Assembly (NCBI GenBank): GCA_900544675.1
Contig: UQVZ01000049.1
Location: 1-23,469, forward strand
Direction of reading: 5' to 3'
From: an uncultured Bacteroides sp.
Lineage (GTDB): Bacteria; Bacteroidota; Bacteroidia; Bacteroidales; Bacteroidaceae
Length of the DNA stretch: 23,469 nt
Below the pieces are notes generated by a model. That model worked only from the letters and a program-made list of their open reading frames with translations, had not been told where the DNA came from and searched no databases. The first letter of the stretch is position 1. Each line of letters opens with the position of its first letter. Below, piece after piece: positions 13,786 through 20,764 of the stretch. A program made the translations under genes and the position numbers.

Positions 13786-14748
13786 TCAAAGTTCCTGCAA
13801 CATCCGTTTCAGCACGACCGTAGCGGAGATTTCACGGTTGGCTGCTTCGGGAATAACCAGCGAGGTAGGAGCTTCTATCACATCGTCGGTGACAATCATG
13901 TTACGGCGTACAGGCAGACAATGCATAAAGAAAGCGTCGTTCGTCACCTTCATGTGGTCTGTATCTACCGTCCAGCTCATATCCTTGCTCAGTACTTTTC
14001 CATAATCTTCCGGATTGGTCACACCCGGACATGCCCAATTCTTGGCATAAATGAAGTCAGCTCCCTCGAAAGCTTTCATCTGATTGTATTCCACTTTCGC
14101 ACCACGCACAAATTTCGGATCCAGCTCATAACCGTGAGGATGTGTAATGACAAAATCCACATCCGCTTCATTCATAAAGTCTGCAAACGAATTAGGTACA
14201 GCCTGAGGCAAGGCACGCGGATGAGGTGCCCAGGTCAATACCACTTTCGGACGCTCTTTCCGCTTGTACTCTTCGATGGTTATCAGGTCGGCAAATGCCT
14301 GAAGCGGATGTCCTGTAGCGGCTTCCATCGAGAATACCGGCTTGCCTGAATACCGGATAAACTGATTCAGAATCTTTTCGGTATAGTCATCTTCCCGGCT
14401 TTCGAAACGTGCAAACGAACGGACACCGATGATGTCGCAATACGATGCCATCACCGGAATGGCTTCCAGCAGGTGCTCGCTCTTATCACCGTCCATTACC
14501 ACTCCCCGTTCTGTTTCCAGCTTCCATGCGCCTTGGTTCACATCCAGCACAATCACATCCATACCCAGGTTGCGTGCAGCCTTCTGTGTGCTCAGACGAG
14601 TACGCAGACTGTTGTTGAAGAAAATCAGCAAGCACGTACGGTGTTTGCCCAATGCTTCATATTTATAACGGTCTTTCTTAATCTCAAAAGCCTCAGCCAG
14701 GACGGTCTTCAAATCGCCCAGGTCGAATACATTCGTGTAAGTTCTCAT
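13786..14748 (-). CDS. argF': N-succinylornithine carbamoyltransferase (ArgF')
   Basis: A 320-residue transcarbamylase. Carbamoyl phosphate is bound by FFNNSLRTRLS (residues 43-53), and the other family motifs HPLQAFADL and FMHCLPVRRN are intact. The text follows the Bacteroides fragilis succinylornithine enzyme closely as I remember it (DVNQGAWKLETERG, ITHPHGYELDPKFV, GADFIYAKNWA), which places the gene in the variant arginine pathway with succinylated intermediates. Position 90, in MDGDKSEHLL, decides acetyl versus succinyl substrate. It is Pro90 in the B. fragilis enzyme and Glu in acetylornithine enzymes; here it is Ser90, which in published mutants of the acetyl enzyme gave succinylornithine activity. 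Succinylornithine is therefore the predicted substrate. proA lies 29 bases upstream, probably in one transcript, and the gene ends beside the repeat-enclosed islet. Confidence 0.92.
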   Translation of the reverse strand: MRTYTNVFDLGDLKTVLAEAFEIKKDRYKYEALGKHRTCLLIFFNNSLRTRLSTQKAARNLGMDVIVLDVNQGAWKLETERGVVMDGDKSEHLLEAIPVMASYCDIIGVRSFARFESREDDYTEKILNQFIRYSGKPVFSMEAATGHPLQAFADLITIEEYKRKERPKVVLTWAPHPRALPQAVPNSFADFMNEADVDFVITHPHGYELDPKFVRGAKVEYNQMKAFEGADFIYAKNWACPGVTNPEDYGKVLSKDMSWTVDTDHMKVTNDAFFMHCLPVRRNMIVTDDVIEAPTSLVIPEAANREISATVVLKRMLQEL

Positions 14749-14777
14749 ATATACGCTGTTGTTTTAAATTTTAATTT

Positions 14778-16031
14778 CTATTTTCTGATTTGTCCGTCTC
14801 CTTCAATCAGCCATTTATAAGTCGTGATTTCACGCAACCCCATCGGACCTCGTGCATGCAATTTCTGAGTACTGATGCCTATCTCAGCACCTAAACCGAA
14901 CTGTGCCCCATCGGTAAACGACGTCGGCGCATTGGTATACACGCAGGCAGCGTCTACCATCCGCGAGAAACGCTCAGCCGTCTGTTTATTCTCTGTTACA
15001 ATGCATTCGCTATGCTTCGAACTGTAGGTATCAATATGTTCCAATGCCTCTTCCAGTCCCGAAACGGTACGGATGGCAAGCTTATAGTCTAAAAACTCCG
15101 TACCATAGCTTTCAGGGGTAGCATGACACAACAACTCCGACGGATAATATCCTTTCAATGCCTCGTAAGCCAGTTCGTCAGCATAAACAATCACCTGCGA
15201 ATCCTGCAACGGTGCACACAACTCCGGCAAATCGGCAAGCCGTCCTTGATGTACCAGCAGGCAATCGAGTGCATTGCACACACTTACCCTCCGCGTCTTG
15301 GCATTGTTGATGATGGCGGCTCCTTTCTTTACATCGCCGTCTATATCGAAATAGGTATGACAAATACCTGCTCCCGTCTCGATAACCGGCACTTTCGCTT
15401 CCCGACGCACATAGTCAATCAGTCCCTTGCTTCCACGAGGAATAATCAAATCCACCCGTCCTTCGGCGTGAAGCAATTCGGTCGTTGCTTCCCGGTCGGC
15501 AGGCAGCAGCTCCACCACGTGCTCATCTATCCCGAATTTCTGTAATACCTCATGTATCAATGCCACAATGGCATGGTTCGAACAGTCGGCATCATGTCCT
15601 CCCTTCAGTATACAGGCACTTCCGCTCTTGAAACAAAGCGAGAATACATCAAAGCTGACATTGGGACGCGCCTCATAAATGATGCCGATGACACCGAAAG
15701 GCACACTCACTTTCTTCAGGTGCAATCCGTTAGGACGTATCGTTTCTTCCAATACCCTGCCTATCGGTGAAGGGAGTCGCGAAACATTCACCATATCCGA
15801 AGCGATTCCATTCAGCCGTTCAGCGGTCAGCTTCAGGCGGTCATACTTCGGGTCGGCAGGATTCATACGCTGCAAGTCCTCGGCATTTGCCTTCAGCAAA
15901 TCATCCGTATGGCAAACAATGGCTTCTGCAACGACCTGCAACACCTCATTGATACGCTCTTCTTCCAGCATAGCCAAACAGCGCGATGCCCGGCGCACTT
16001 TGTCCAATGTATCTATCATACTCATACCCAT
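14778..16031 (-). CDS. proA: Glutamate-5-semialdehyde dehydrogenase (gamma-glutamyl phosphate reductase)
   Basis: A 417-residue enzyme of normal ProA length. It reduces gamma-glutamyl phosphate to glutamate semialdehyde with NADPH, the second step of proline synthesis. Motifs: VPFGVIGIIYEARPNVSFDV (residues about 110-129), LIIPRGSKGLI (195-205), ETGAGICHTYFD (218-229), and the active-site Cys252 in RRVSVCNALD. Three in-frame ATG codons lie at 16031, 16025 and 16019 (MGMSMID); the first is used here but any could be real. A minus-strand TACATTTG at 16049-16056 resembles a promoter -7 element, 18 bases before the first ATG. argF' follows downstream. proB, which often neighbours proA, is not adjacent here; the next gene is divergent. 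Confidence 0.95.
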   Translation of the reverse strand: MGMSMIDTLDKVRRASRCLAMLEEERINEVLQVVAEAIVCHTDDLLKANAEDLQRMNPADPKYDRLKLTAERLNGIASDMVNVSRLPSPIGRVLEETIRPNGLHLKKVSVPFGVIGIIYEARPNVSFDVFSLCFKSGSACILKGGHDADCSNHAIVALIHEVLQKFGIDEHVVELLPADREATTELLHAEGRVDLIIPRGSKGLIDYVRREAKVPVIETGAGICHTYFDIDGDVKKGAAIINNAKTRRVSVCNALDCLLVHQGRLADLPELCAPLQDSQVIVYADELAYEALKGYYPSELLCHATPESYGTEFLDYKLAIRTVSGLEEALEHIDTYSSKHSECIVTENKQTAERFSRMVDAACVYTNAPTSFTDGAQFGLGAEIGISTQKLHARGPMGLREITTYKWLIEGDGQIRK

Positions 16032-16095
16032 TCGTTTTTTAATTCACACAAATGTAAGATTCTTTCGACGATTCTGATTCTTTTTTCCACAATAA

Positions 16096-16127
16096 TTTCC
16101 GTTTTTCGCAAAACTTTTCTATCTTTG
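16096..16127 (+). promoter_or_regulatory. Promoter of the DUF2007 operon
   Basis: TTTC (16096-16099), 20 bases, then TATCTTTG (16120-16127), 28 bases before the ATG at 16156. The -33 half matches three of four bases; the -7 half is a full match. It lies in the 124-base divergent gap with proA. Confidence 0.7.
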
Positions 16128-16155
16128 GTTATAGATAACCCAAAAATATACAATT

Positions 16156-16386
16156 ATGGAAGCAAAAATGTATGGTTCACTAGTTGAGGTTTACAGAGGG
16201 AATCTGTGGGAAGCCGAACTGATTAAAGGATTGTTAGAGTCTGCAGGTGTGTCCGCCATGCTGAAAGACGAAACGTTGTCTGCCGTCACTTCGCCTTATT
16301 CCAATACAGGCGGCCAGGTGTTGGTCATGGTCAACAAAGAAGAAGAAGTGTATGCCCGTAAGGTAGTAGAACGGAGACAAGTATGA
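16156..16386 (+). CDS. DUF2007 domain protein (putative signal-transducing type)
   Basis: A 76-residue cytoplasmic protein, essentially one DUF2007 domain: VEVYRGNLWEAELIKGLLES (residues 10-29), then AGVSAMLKDETLSAVTSPYS and GGQVLVMVNKEEEVYARKVV. The fold is a small ferredoxin-like alpha/beta unit, and the family is sometimes called putative signal transducers; no biochemical function is established. The start at 16156 leaves four residues before a second Met (MYGSLVEV), which could be the real start. The stop overlaps the next gene's start in ATGA (16383-16386), so it is coupled to an exported protein. Confidence 0.82.
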   Translation: MEAKMYGSLVEVYRGNLWEAELIKGLLESAGVSAMLKDETLSAVTSPYSNTGGQVLVMVNKEEEVYARKVVERRQV

Positions 16387-16850
16387 GAACAATCGTTGTA
16401 AGCATCGCACTCCTGACACTTTTTGCAACAGGATTATACGCCCAGACGTTGCAACCCATTACATGGCAAGCCTACGGGATTAGTTTCAAAGCTCCCGCAG
16501 GCTATACCATAGAAGACGATTCGGAAGAAGGGTTCGTCATCAGCACACCTACCTATTATATTACTGTCCAACTCTTGGAGGGTGAAGGCATCAAGCGTTC
16601 CGAATTGGCGCAAGAACTGAAAAATATCGCTACAGACGATGAGGTGACCCGACAAAGTGTTGTCACCGATTTCGAGTTGCCACAATTCTATGGCGTACAG
16701 TTACGCGGGGATTGCGAAAGCGACCAGTGCCTGTACAGTTACCTGTTGACCAAAGAAGACACCAGCGGCTTCTATGTGTCTATTGTCTATACCGCTCCCA
16801 ACGACCCGCTTCCTGAAACCATACTGAAAAGCTTCACCTTAGAAGAATAA
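16383..16850 (+). CDS. Exported protein of unknown function
   Basis: A 155-residue protein with a cleavable signal peptide (MRTIVVSIALLTLFATGLYA, cut before Gln21). The mature part, about 135 residues, alternates short beta-prone stretches (ISFKAPAGYTIEDDSEEGFV, YYITVQLLEGEG) with one helix (KRSELAQELKNIATD) and a pair of cysteines in RGDCESDQCLYSY that could form a disulfide. The sequence FKAPAGYTIEDDSEEGFVIS is of the kind seen in small periplasmic proteins that begin with a 'physiologically stable' beta sandwich, but I do not recognise a named family. It is coupled to the DUF2007 gene (ATGA overlap) and followed 13 bases later by a lytic transglycosylase gene, which suggests a periplasmic cell-wall role by association only. 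Confidence 0.7.
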   Translation: MRTIVVSIALLTLFATGLYAQTLQPITWQAYGISFKAPAGYTIEDDSEEGFVISTPTYYITVQLLEGEGIKRSELAQELKNIATDDEVTRQSVVTDFELPQFYGVQLRGDCESDQCLYSYLLTKEDTSGFYVSIVYTAPNDPLPETILKSFTLEE

Positions 16851-16863
16851 ACCGAACGTCAAC

Positions 16864-17850
16864 ATGAAAGCATTTTTCACCCAATTTATCCGCACAGGAT
16901 TCCCCGTAGCTGCCTTTTTCCTTTCACTGGCAGCTTTCACTTTATCTTTATCAGCCCAAACAGCCGAAGATTCCTCAACCTCTACACCGGCATACAGCTG
17001 CATCGAAGTACCCCGAAGCATTACGTTTTGTGGAGATACCATCGACCTTACCCGGTTCGACCGACGCGAACGAATGGACCGTGAGCTGTTGGCATTCAGC
17101 TATATGCACAGCACCACCATCCAGATGATTAAACGTGCTAACCGTTATTTCCCCATTGTAGAATCTATCCTGCACGAAAACGGCGTGCCCGACGACTTCA
17201 AATACCTGATGTCTATCGAAAGCAACAACAATCCCCTGGCACGTTCGGGAGCAGGAGCTGCCGGATTATGGCAGTTTATGCCGACTACCGGAAAAGAATT
17301 CGGACTGGAAGTAGGCAATTCGGTCGATGAACGTTACCATGTAGAGAAAGCTACCCGTGCTGCCTGCCGTTACCTGAAGCAGGCTTATGCCCGGTTCGGC
17401 AATTGGGTAAGCGTAGCGGCATCTTACAATGCCGGACAGGGACGCATCTCGCGTGAACTCGACCGACAGTATGAAGAAGATGCGCTCGACCTCCAACTGG
17501 TAGAAGAAACCTCACGCTATGTCTACCGCATCCTTGCAGCCAAGATACTCTTCGAGAATCCTGCCCGTTTCGGGTTCCGCCTGCGTGCCTCCGACCTTTA
17601 CCCACCCATTCCTTACCGTGAAATCAAAGTGGAGAAAACCATCGAAGACTTGCCCCGCTTTGCCAAAAGCCAAGGCATCACTTACGCCTTGCTGCGCAAC
17701 ATGAACCCTTGGCTCAGAAGCCGCACCCTGCATGTACATGGAGATAAAGTATATTATTTGCGCATTCCCGATAAAGAAGGCATGTATTACAATCCGCGTG
17801 TCATTTTTCCCCACGACCCACATTGGGTGGTCAAAGACCCCATGCAATAA
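16864..17850 (+). CDS. SLT-domain lytic transglycosylase (MltD-like)
   Basis: A 328-residue exported enzyme. The signal peptide ends at about residue 31 (LSLSA, then QTAED). The catalytic SLT domain spans about 95-220: LMSIESNNNPLARSGAGAAG (residues 115-134) carries the catalytic Glu119 and is followed by LWQFMPTTGKEFGLEV, then AACRYLKQAYARFGNWVSVA and AASYNAGQGRISRE, the three family motifs. These enzymes cut peptidoglycan glycan strands and leave anhydromuramyl ends. The C-terminal part (about 255-310, EDLPRFAKSQGITYALLRNM onward to KVYYLRIP) has the spacing of a degenerate LysM domain, the carbohydrate-binding module normally found in MltD. It is the last gene of the DUF2007 unit. No lipobox was seen, so it is probably periplasmic rather than lipid-anchored. 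Confidence 0.88.
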   Translation: MKAFFTQFIRTGFPVAAFFLSLAAFTLSLSAQTAEDSSTSTPAYSCIEVPRSITFCGDTIDLTRFDRRERMDRELLAFSYMHSTTIQMIKRANRYFPIVESILHENGVPDDFKYLMSIESNNNPLARSGAGAAGLWQFMPTTGKEFGLEVGNSVDERYHVEKATRAACRYLKQAYARFGNWVSVAASYNAGQGRISRELDRQYEEDALDLQLVEETSRYVYRILAAKILFENPARFGFRLRASDLYPPIPYREIKVEKTIEDLPRFAKSQGITYALLRNMNPWLRSRTLHVHGDKVYYLRIPDKEGMYYNPRVIFPHDPHWVVKDPMQ

Positions 17851-17967
17851 TCCCCCATCGGATATTGGGCAAAGCCAAGACGCAAACAAAACGTAACAAA
17901 ATCGTCATAATGGAAGCATAAATCAGTCTTTTTATTTTTGACGCATCCATTTTTCAATATTTCTTTC

Positions 17968-17975
17968 TACTTTTG
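17968..17975 (+). promoter_or_regulatory. Possible promoter -7 element for galE
   Basis: TACTTTTG matches TAnnTTTG, 44 bases before the galE ATG at 18020. A second match, TATTTTTG at 17933-17940, lies 35 bases further upstream. Neither has TTTG at the expected -33 distance, so the start point is uncertain. Confidence 0.5.
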
Positions 17976-18019
17976 TATAAAGAAGAACAGAACCTTTACT
18001 TAATTAATACCTTAACATA

Positions 18020-19054
18020 ATGAAAGAAAGAATATTAGTAACGGGCGGTACGGGCTATATCGGCTCGCACACCGTAGTAGAATTACAAAACAACGGCTAT
18101 GATGTAGTGATAGTAGACAATTTGTCCAATTCACGTGCCGAAGTGGTAGACAATATCGAAAAAATCACAGGAGTTCGTCCCGCATTCGAAAAAGTAGACT
18201 GTCTGGACTATGCAGGACTGGATGCTGTGTTTACCAAATATCCGGGAATCAAAGGTATTATTCATTTTGCTGCCAGCAAGGCAGTTGGCGAATCGGTTCA
18301 GAAACCCTTGTTGTATTACCGCAATAACCTCGTTTCACTGATTAACCTCTTGGAACTGATGCCTAAACACGGCGTAGAAGGCATTATCTTCTCTTCTTCA
18401 TGCACCGTATACGGACAGCCCGACCAGTTGCCTGTAACCGAAAAGGCTCCTATCAAGAAAGCCGAATCGCCTTATGGCAATACGAAACAAATCAACGAAG
18501 AAATCATCCGCGACACCATCGCTTCGGGTTCGCCTATCCGTGCTATCCTATTGCGTTACTTCAACCCGATTGGCGCTCACCCGACTGCCCTTATCGGTGA
18601 ATTGCCTAACGGCGTACCGCAAAACCTGATTCCTTATCTGACTCAAACTGCTATCGGCATCCGTGAGAAACTGACCGTATTCGGCGATGACTACAATACG
18701 CCCGACGGTTCTTGCATCCGCGACTATATTTATGTAGTCGATTTGGCTAAGGCACACGTTACGGCTATGCACCGCATTCTGGACGGCAAGCAGAAAGATA
18801 CAGTAGAAGTATTCAACATCGGTACCGGAAGAGGCGTTTCAGTACTGGAACTGATTCATGCATTCGAATCGTCAACTGGTGTGAAACTGAACTATCAGAT
18901 TGGCAAACGCCGTGCAGGTGATATCGAACAGGTATGGGCTGACCCCACATACGCTAACGAAGAGTTGGGCTGGAAAGCTGAAACATCATTGGAAGACACG
19001 TTGCTTTCGGCATGGAAGTGGCAACTGAAGTTGCGTGAAGACGGCATCCAGTAA
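18020..19054 (+). CDS. galE: UDP-glucose 4-epimerase
   Basis: A 344-residue short-chain dehydrogenase/reductase enzyme of the usual GalE length. It interconverts UDP-glucose and UDP-galactose with bound NAD, supplying sugars for envelope polysaccharides and using galactose. The NAD-binding motif is VTGGTGYIGS (residues 7-16). The catalytic residues are the Ser/Thr of FSSSCTVYG (about 124-132) and Tyr152-x3-Lys156 in SPYGNTKQ. Other family signatures are present: HFAASKAVGESVQKPLLYYR (82-101), LRYFNPIGAHPTALIGE, and RDYIYVVDLAKAH. The C-terminal tail (GWKAETSLEDTLLSAWKWQ) is typical. It stands alone between its own promoter region and a strong terminator. UDP-GlcNAc epimerase activity in addition cannot be excluded. 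Confidence 0.95.
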   Translation: MKERILVTGGTGYIGSHTVVELQNNGYDVVIVDNLSNSRAEVVDNIEKITGVRPAFEKVDCLDYAGLDAVFTKYPGIKGIIHFAASKAVGESVQKPLLYYRNNLVSLINLLELMPKHGVEGIIFSSSCTVYGQPDQLPVTEKAPIKKAESPYGNTKQINEEIIRDTIASGSPIRAILLRYFNPIGAHPTALIGELPNGVPQNLIPYLTQTAIGIREKLTVFGDDYNTPDGSCIRDYIYVVDLAKAHVTAMHRILDGKQKDTVEVFNIGTGRGVSVLELIHAFESSTGVKLNYQIGKRRAGDIEQVWADPTYANEELGWKAETSLEDTLLSAWKWQLKLREDGIQ

Positions 19055-19080
19055 GATTCCATCCCCTTATAACCTAAAGT

Positions 19081-19127
19081 CAGGAGTTGAAGATAAGCTG
19101 ATAACAGCCTCTTCAACTCCTGTTTTT
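19081..19127 (+). terminator. Intrinsic terminator of galE
   Basis: CAGGAGTTGAAGA (19081-19093) pairs perfectly with TCTTCAACTCCTG (19110-19122), a 13-bp stem with a 16-base loop, followed by TTTTTT. It lies 26 bases after the galE stop. Confidence 0.93.
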
Positions 19128-19227
19128 TATGCCTGTATCCAAAGCCATACACTTGATTTAGCGCAAGATTTTGGGGATTTTTTTGATTCTTCACCTTTTC
19201 CCGAAAACAACGGAAAAAGCTTTCTTC

Positions 19228-19235
19228 TAATTTTG
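19228..19235 (+). promoter_or_regulatory. Possible promoter -7 element for the MATE gene
   Basis: TAATTTTG matches TAnnTTTG and lies 22 bases before the ATG at 19258. A -33 TTTG at the expected distance was not seen. Confidence 0.5.
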
Positions 19236-19257
19236 CACGGATAATTATCGCAGTCGT

Positions 19258-20622
19258 ATGGCACAATCAAAAGAGATGACGTCGGGACCTTCCCTGCCGT
19301 TGATATTCAATTTTACCTTGCCCCTTTTGCTGGGCAACTTGTTGCAACAGACCTATTCGTTGGTAGATGCCGCCATCGTAGGAAAGTTCTTAGGCATCAA
19401 TGCGCTGGCATCGGTAGGAGCCAGTACATCAGTCGTATTCCTGATATTAGGTTTCTGCAACGGGTGTTGCGGCGGCTTTGCCATTCCCGTAGCACAGAAG
19501 TTCGGGGCACGCGATTATGTAACGATGCGGCGTTATGTCTCGGTCAGCCTGAAAATAGCAGCTGTGACTTCGGTTGTGATAGCCGTCATCACCAGTTTGC
19601 TCTGTGCCTTCATCTTACGGAACATGCAGACACCCGAAAACATTTTCGAAGACGCTTATTATTATTTGCTTATCACGTTCATCGGTGTGCCTTGCACATT
19701 TTTCTATAATCTGCTGTCCAGCATTATCCGTGCTTTGGGCGACAGCAAGACACCTTTCTGGTTCCTGTTGTTAGCCACGGTGCTGAACATTTTCCTCGAT
19801 TTGTTCTGCATCTTGGTGTTGAATTGGGGTGTAGCAGGAGCTTCCATCGCTACGGTGGTTGCACAAGGGGTGTCAGCCGTATTGTGCTATATCTACATGA
19901 ACCGTAAATTCGAAATCCTCCGCACCACAGCTGCCGACCGTCGTTTCCGTCCCGAACTTGCCAAGCAGTTGCTTTACATCGGTGTACCGATGGGACTGCA
20001 ATTCTCCATTACTGCCATCGGCAGCATTATGCTTCAAAGTGCCAACAATGCGCTGGGAACGGCTTGTGTGGCAGCTTTTACGGCAGCCATGCGTATCAAA
20101 ATGGTATTTATGTGTGCCCTCGACAGTTTGGGAATGGCGATGGCGACCTATAGCGGACAAAACTATGGAGCCGGCAAGCCCGACCGCATTTGGCAAGGTA
20201 TCAAGTCGGCTGTAGGCATGATGATGCTTTACATCGTAGTGGTGAACGTCATCATTTGGGGCTGGGCGGACAAGATAGCCCTTTTGTTTGTCGACCCCAG
20301 CGAGACCGAGATAATTAAAGATACGGCATTGTTTGTACATATCAATGCTTCTTTCTTCCCCTTATTGGGCTTGCTCAGCGTGTTGCGCTATAGCATCCAG
20401 GGAGCAGGATATACTAAATTGGCAATGTTTTCAGGCGTGTCCGAAATGATTGCCCGTATTCTGGTGAGTGTGATAGCCGTGCCGCTTTGGGGATTTTGGG
20501 GCGTATGTTTCGGCGACCCTACCGCCTGGCTTTTCGCTTGCCTCTTCCTGGTTCCGGCATTCTCGTATGTTTACCGTCGGCTGCGTACCATTATGGCAAA
20601 AGAAAAACTGGCTATCGGCTGA
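19258..20622 (+). CDS. MATE family efflux transporter
   Basis: A 454-residue inner-membrane protein with about twelve hydrophobic segments, the normal length for the family. The first helix region (PLLLGNLLQQTYSLVDAAIVG, residues about 20-40) is the classic MATE N-terminal signature, followed by FLGINALASVGASTSVVFL. A second copy of the pattern begins near residue 235 (LLYIGVPMGLQFSITAIGSIM). MATE pumps use a Na+ or H+ gradient to export cationic drugs and metabolites; the substrate cannot be read from this sequence. The absence of an adjacent regulator gives no hint about inducer. It has its own promoter-like element after the galE terminator and precedes lepA with a 142-base gap. Confidence 0.9.
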   Translation: MAQSKEMTSGPSLPLIFNFTLPLLLGNLLQQTYSLVDAAIVGKFLGINALASVGASTSVVFLILGFCNGCCGGFAIPVAQKFGARDYVTMRRYVSVSLKIAAVTSVVIAVITSLLCAFILRNMQTPENIFEDAYYYLLITFIGVPCTFFYNLLSSIIRALGDSKTPFWFLLLATVLNIFLDLFCILVLNWGVAGASIATVVAQGVSAVLCYIYMNRKFEILRTTAADRRFRPELAKQLLYIGVPMGLQFSITAIGSIMLQSANNALGTACVAAFTAAMRIKMVFMCALDSLGMAMATYSGQNYGAGKPDRIWQGIKSAVGMMMLYIVVVNVIIWGWADKIALLFVDPSETEIIKDTALFVHINASFFPLLGLLSVLRYSIQGAGYTKLAMFSGVSEMIARILVSVIAVPLWGFWGVCFGDPTAWLFACLFLVPAFSYVYRRLRTIMAKEKLAIG

Positions 20623-20726
20623 GTCAGAAGATTAAGTCAGAAATGCCTGCGTTTCATAAAGCGTTTCGTAAATTGCCAATTCTCACTTATGTTTTTACGA
20701 GTGCTCGGTATGTCACTTTTTTGTAT

Positions 20727-20734
20727 TATCTTTG
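20727..20734 (+). promoter_or_regulatory. Possible promoter -7 element for lepA
   Basis: TATCTTTG matches TAnnTTTG and ends 30 bases before the ATG at 20765. It overlaps an in-frame TTG at 20732, which therefore cannot be the translation start if this promoter is used. No good -33 half was seen. Confidence 0.55.
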
Positions 20735-20764
20735 TACCCAAAATGCTGTAATCAAGTAAACTAT

